DNA from: Prosthecobacter sp. | GTDB taxonomy: Bacteria; Verrucomicrobiota; Verrucomicrobiia; Verrucomicrobiales; Verrucomicrobiaceae | Assembly: GCA_025869455.1 (NCBI GenBank) | Contig: JAOZVT010000687.1 | Span: 1-7,306, forward strand | Direction: 5' to 3' | Length of the DNA stretch: 7,306 nt | Part shown: in pieces, positions 6,497 to 7,306 of the stretch | Numbering within the stretch: position 1 is the stretch's first letter | How the letters are laid out: each line of letters opens with the position of its first letter | Position numbers and translations under genes: made by a program | The notes under the pieces: model-generated | The model's input: the letters and a program-made list of their open reading frames with translations, nothing else | The model's database searches: none | What the model was told of the DNA's origin: nothing

Positions 6497-7306
6497 ATGA
6501 AATCCACCCTTCGCCTCGTCTGCGCCGCATTCGCCGTCGCATCTACATTGTCCGCTCAAACGGAATCTGCAAAACCTGCAGAAAAACCTGCTGGCGAAGC
6601 CGCCGCTCCTGCTGCATCAGCATCGATGGACAAAGTCAGTTATTTCATCGGATCCCAGATCGGCGGCAACATCGCCAACAATTTCAAGCAGCAGGGCTTG
6701 GACATTGATCTGGACAACTTCCTTGGAGCCATTCGTGACCAATTCGAAGGCAACAAAGCCAAATTCCAGCCAGCTGAACTCGAAGAAGCCATGAAGGCTT
6801 TCGAAGAAGTGATGAAAGGCAAACAAGCTGAAATGGAAGCCAAGCAGGCAGCCAAAGCAGGCGAAGTCAAAGCAGCTGGCGCTAAGTTCCTGGCTGAAAA
6901 CGGCAAGCGCGAAGGCGTAAAAACCACCGCTAGCGGCCTTCAGTATGAAGTGCTCAAAGCAGGTGATGGCCCTAAGCCAGTGCCGACTGACAAAGTGAAC
7001 GTCCACTACCACGGCACCCTGCTGAATGGCAAAGTGTTCGACAGCAGCGTCGAGCGCGGTGAGCCAATCACCTTCGGTGTGCAGGAAGTCATCAAAGGCT
7101 GGACCGAAGCTCTTCAGCTCATGCCAGTAGGTTCCAAGTACAAGCTCTACATTCCTTCTGAGCTCGCTTATGGCGACAACGGTGCAGGCGCAGACATTGG
7201 CCCAGGTGAAACACTGGTGTTCGAAGTCGAGCTGCTGAAGATCGAGAAGTACTCGCTAACCAAATCAACCTTTTCAATCAACGGCTGCCAGACCCCTGGC
7301 AGCCGT
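6497..7306 (+). CDS. Secreted FKBP-type peptidyl-prolyl cis-trans isomerase (Mip/FkpA-like), no stop inside window
   Basis: This catalyses proline cis-trans isomerisation and probably assists folding of exported proteins in the periplasm. Residues 1-20 are a signal peptide ending LSA, followed by an Ala/Pro/Glu-rich linker (21-43). An FKBP_N-type helical dimerisation region spans about 45-145 (DKVSYFIGSQIG start, then long Lys/Glu/Ala-rich helices). The FKBP domain spans about 160-250 with the binding-pocket residues conserved relative to human FKBP12: Y171, F181, D182, V198, I199, W202, Y225 and F242. The family normally ends near VFEVELLKIE (241-250); here the frame stays open for 20 more codons to the window edge and runs through a terminator-like inverted repeat. 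The real stop is therefore either just beyond 7306 or hidden by a base error; TAA at 7257-7259 is out of frame by one base. The start is chosen because it alone gives a signal peptide; no Shine-Dalgarno is visible. Confidence 0.93.
   Translation, partial: MKSTLRLVCAAFAVASTLSAQTESAKPAEKPAGEAAAPAASASMDKVSYFIGSQIGGNIANNFKQQGLDIDLDNFLGAIRDQFEGNKAKFQPAELEEAMKAFEEVMKGKQAEMEAKQAAKAGEVKAAGAKFLAENGKREGVKTTASGLQYEVLKAGDGPKPVPTDKVNVHYHGTLLNGKVFDSSVERGEPITFGVQEVIKGWTEALQLMPVGSKYKLYIPSELAYGDNGAGADIGPGETLVFEVELLKIEKYSLTKSTFSINGCQTPGSR
7281..7306 (+). terminator. Terminator-like inverted repeat at the end of the FKBP gene
   Basis: ACGGCTGCCAG and CTGGCAGCCGT form a perfect 11-bp GC-rich stem with a four-base ACCC loop. 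Its position about 30 bases after the usual FKBP domain end fits an intrinsic terminator. The T-run that would confirm it would fall beyond the window. The minus strand shows no T-run after the stem. It lies inside the still-open FKBP frame, which is unusual. Confidence 0.65.

Noticed and set aside
6617..7012. 131-residue minus-strand frame opposite the FKBP gene
   Set aside because: It is antisense to a well-conserved FKBP; its Phe-rich composition is what reverse-reading of Lys/Glu-rich codons gives.
1..7306. CRISPR arrays, tRNA or rRNA genes, transposases, toxin-antitoxin pairs
   Set aside because: No short regularly spaced repeats, RNA gene signatures or mobile-element proteins are visible; the only sizeable repeats are the coding LTD copies.

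Overview
The window looks like a chromosomal segment of a Gram-negative bacterium, most likely a member of the Verrucomicrobiota (Prosthecobacter/Verrucomicrobium-like). This is inferred from the large secreted lamin-tail-domain (LTD) protein, roughly balanced base composition, and the lack of Shine-Dalgarno sequences upstream of all four non-coupled start codons. No marker gene is present to prove it. There are six protein-coding genes and no RNA genes, CRISPR arrays or insertion sequences that I can see.

Left half, minus strand: positions 1-2982 are the first 994 codons of a very large exported protein whose C-terminus lies beyond the window edge. It has a signal peptide, two tandem LTD-like copies about 80% identical in protein, an SdiA-regulated/YjiK-like beta-propeller, a cadherin-like domain, a third LTD, and the first residues of what looks like a fourth. 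A 280-base gap with a perfect 7-bp hairpin separates it from the next gene.

Middle, minus strand (5375 down to 3263): a tightly overlapping three-gene operon. Its order is a small single-pass membrane protein of unknown function, a manganese/zinc/iron-type ABC ATPase with an unusual Cys/His-rich N-terminal extension, and the matching ABC-3 family permease. The overlaps (ATGGTAA and TGATG) indicate translational coupling. No substrate-binding protein gene is present in the window, so the lipoprotein or periplasmic metal-binding partner must be encoded elsewhere.

Right part, plus strand: divergent from the metal operon is a 299-residue exported protein with a C-terminal membrane anchor and no recognisable family. 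It is followed 70 bases later by a secreted FKBP-type peptidyl-prolyl isomerase of the Mip/FkpA type. The FKBP reading frame stays open to the window end, running through a perfect 11-bp terminator-like inverted repeat. The 151-base divergent intergenic region carries a clean palindrome (CGAACT-AGA-AGTTCG) that is a candidate operator.

I see no obvious defence or mobile system. The most unusual items are the Cys/His-rich ATPase extension with its coupled small membrane partner, the duplicated-LTD/propeller surface protein, and the FKBP gene end.
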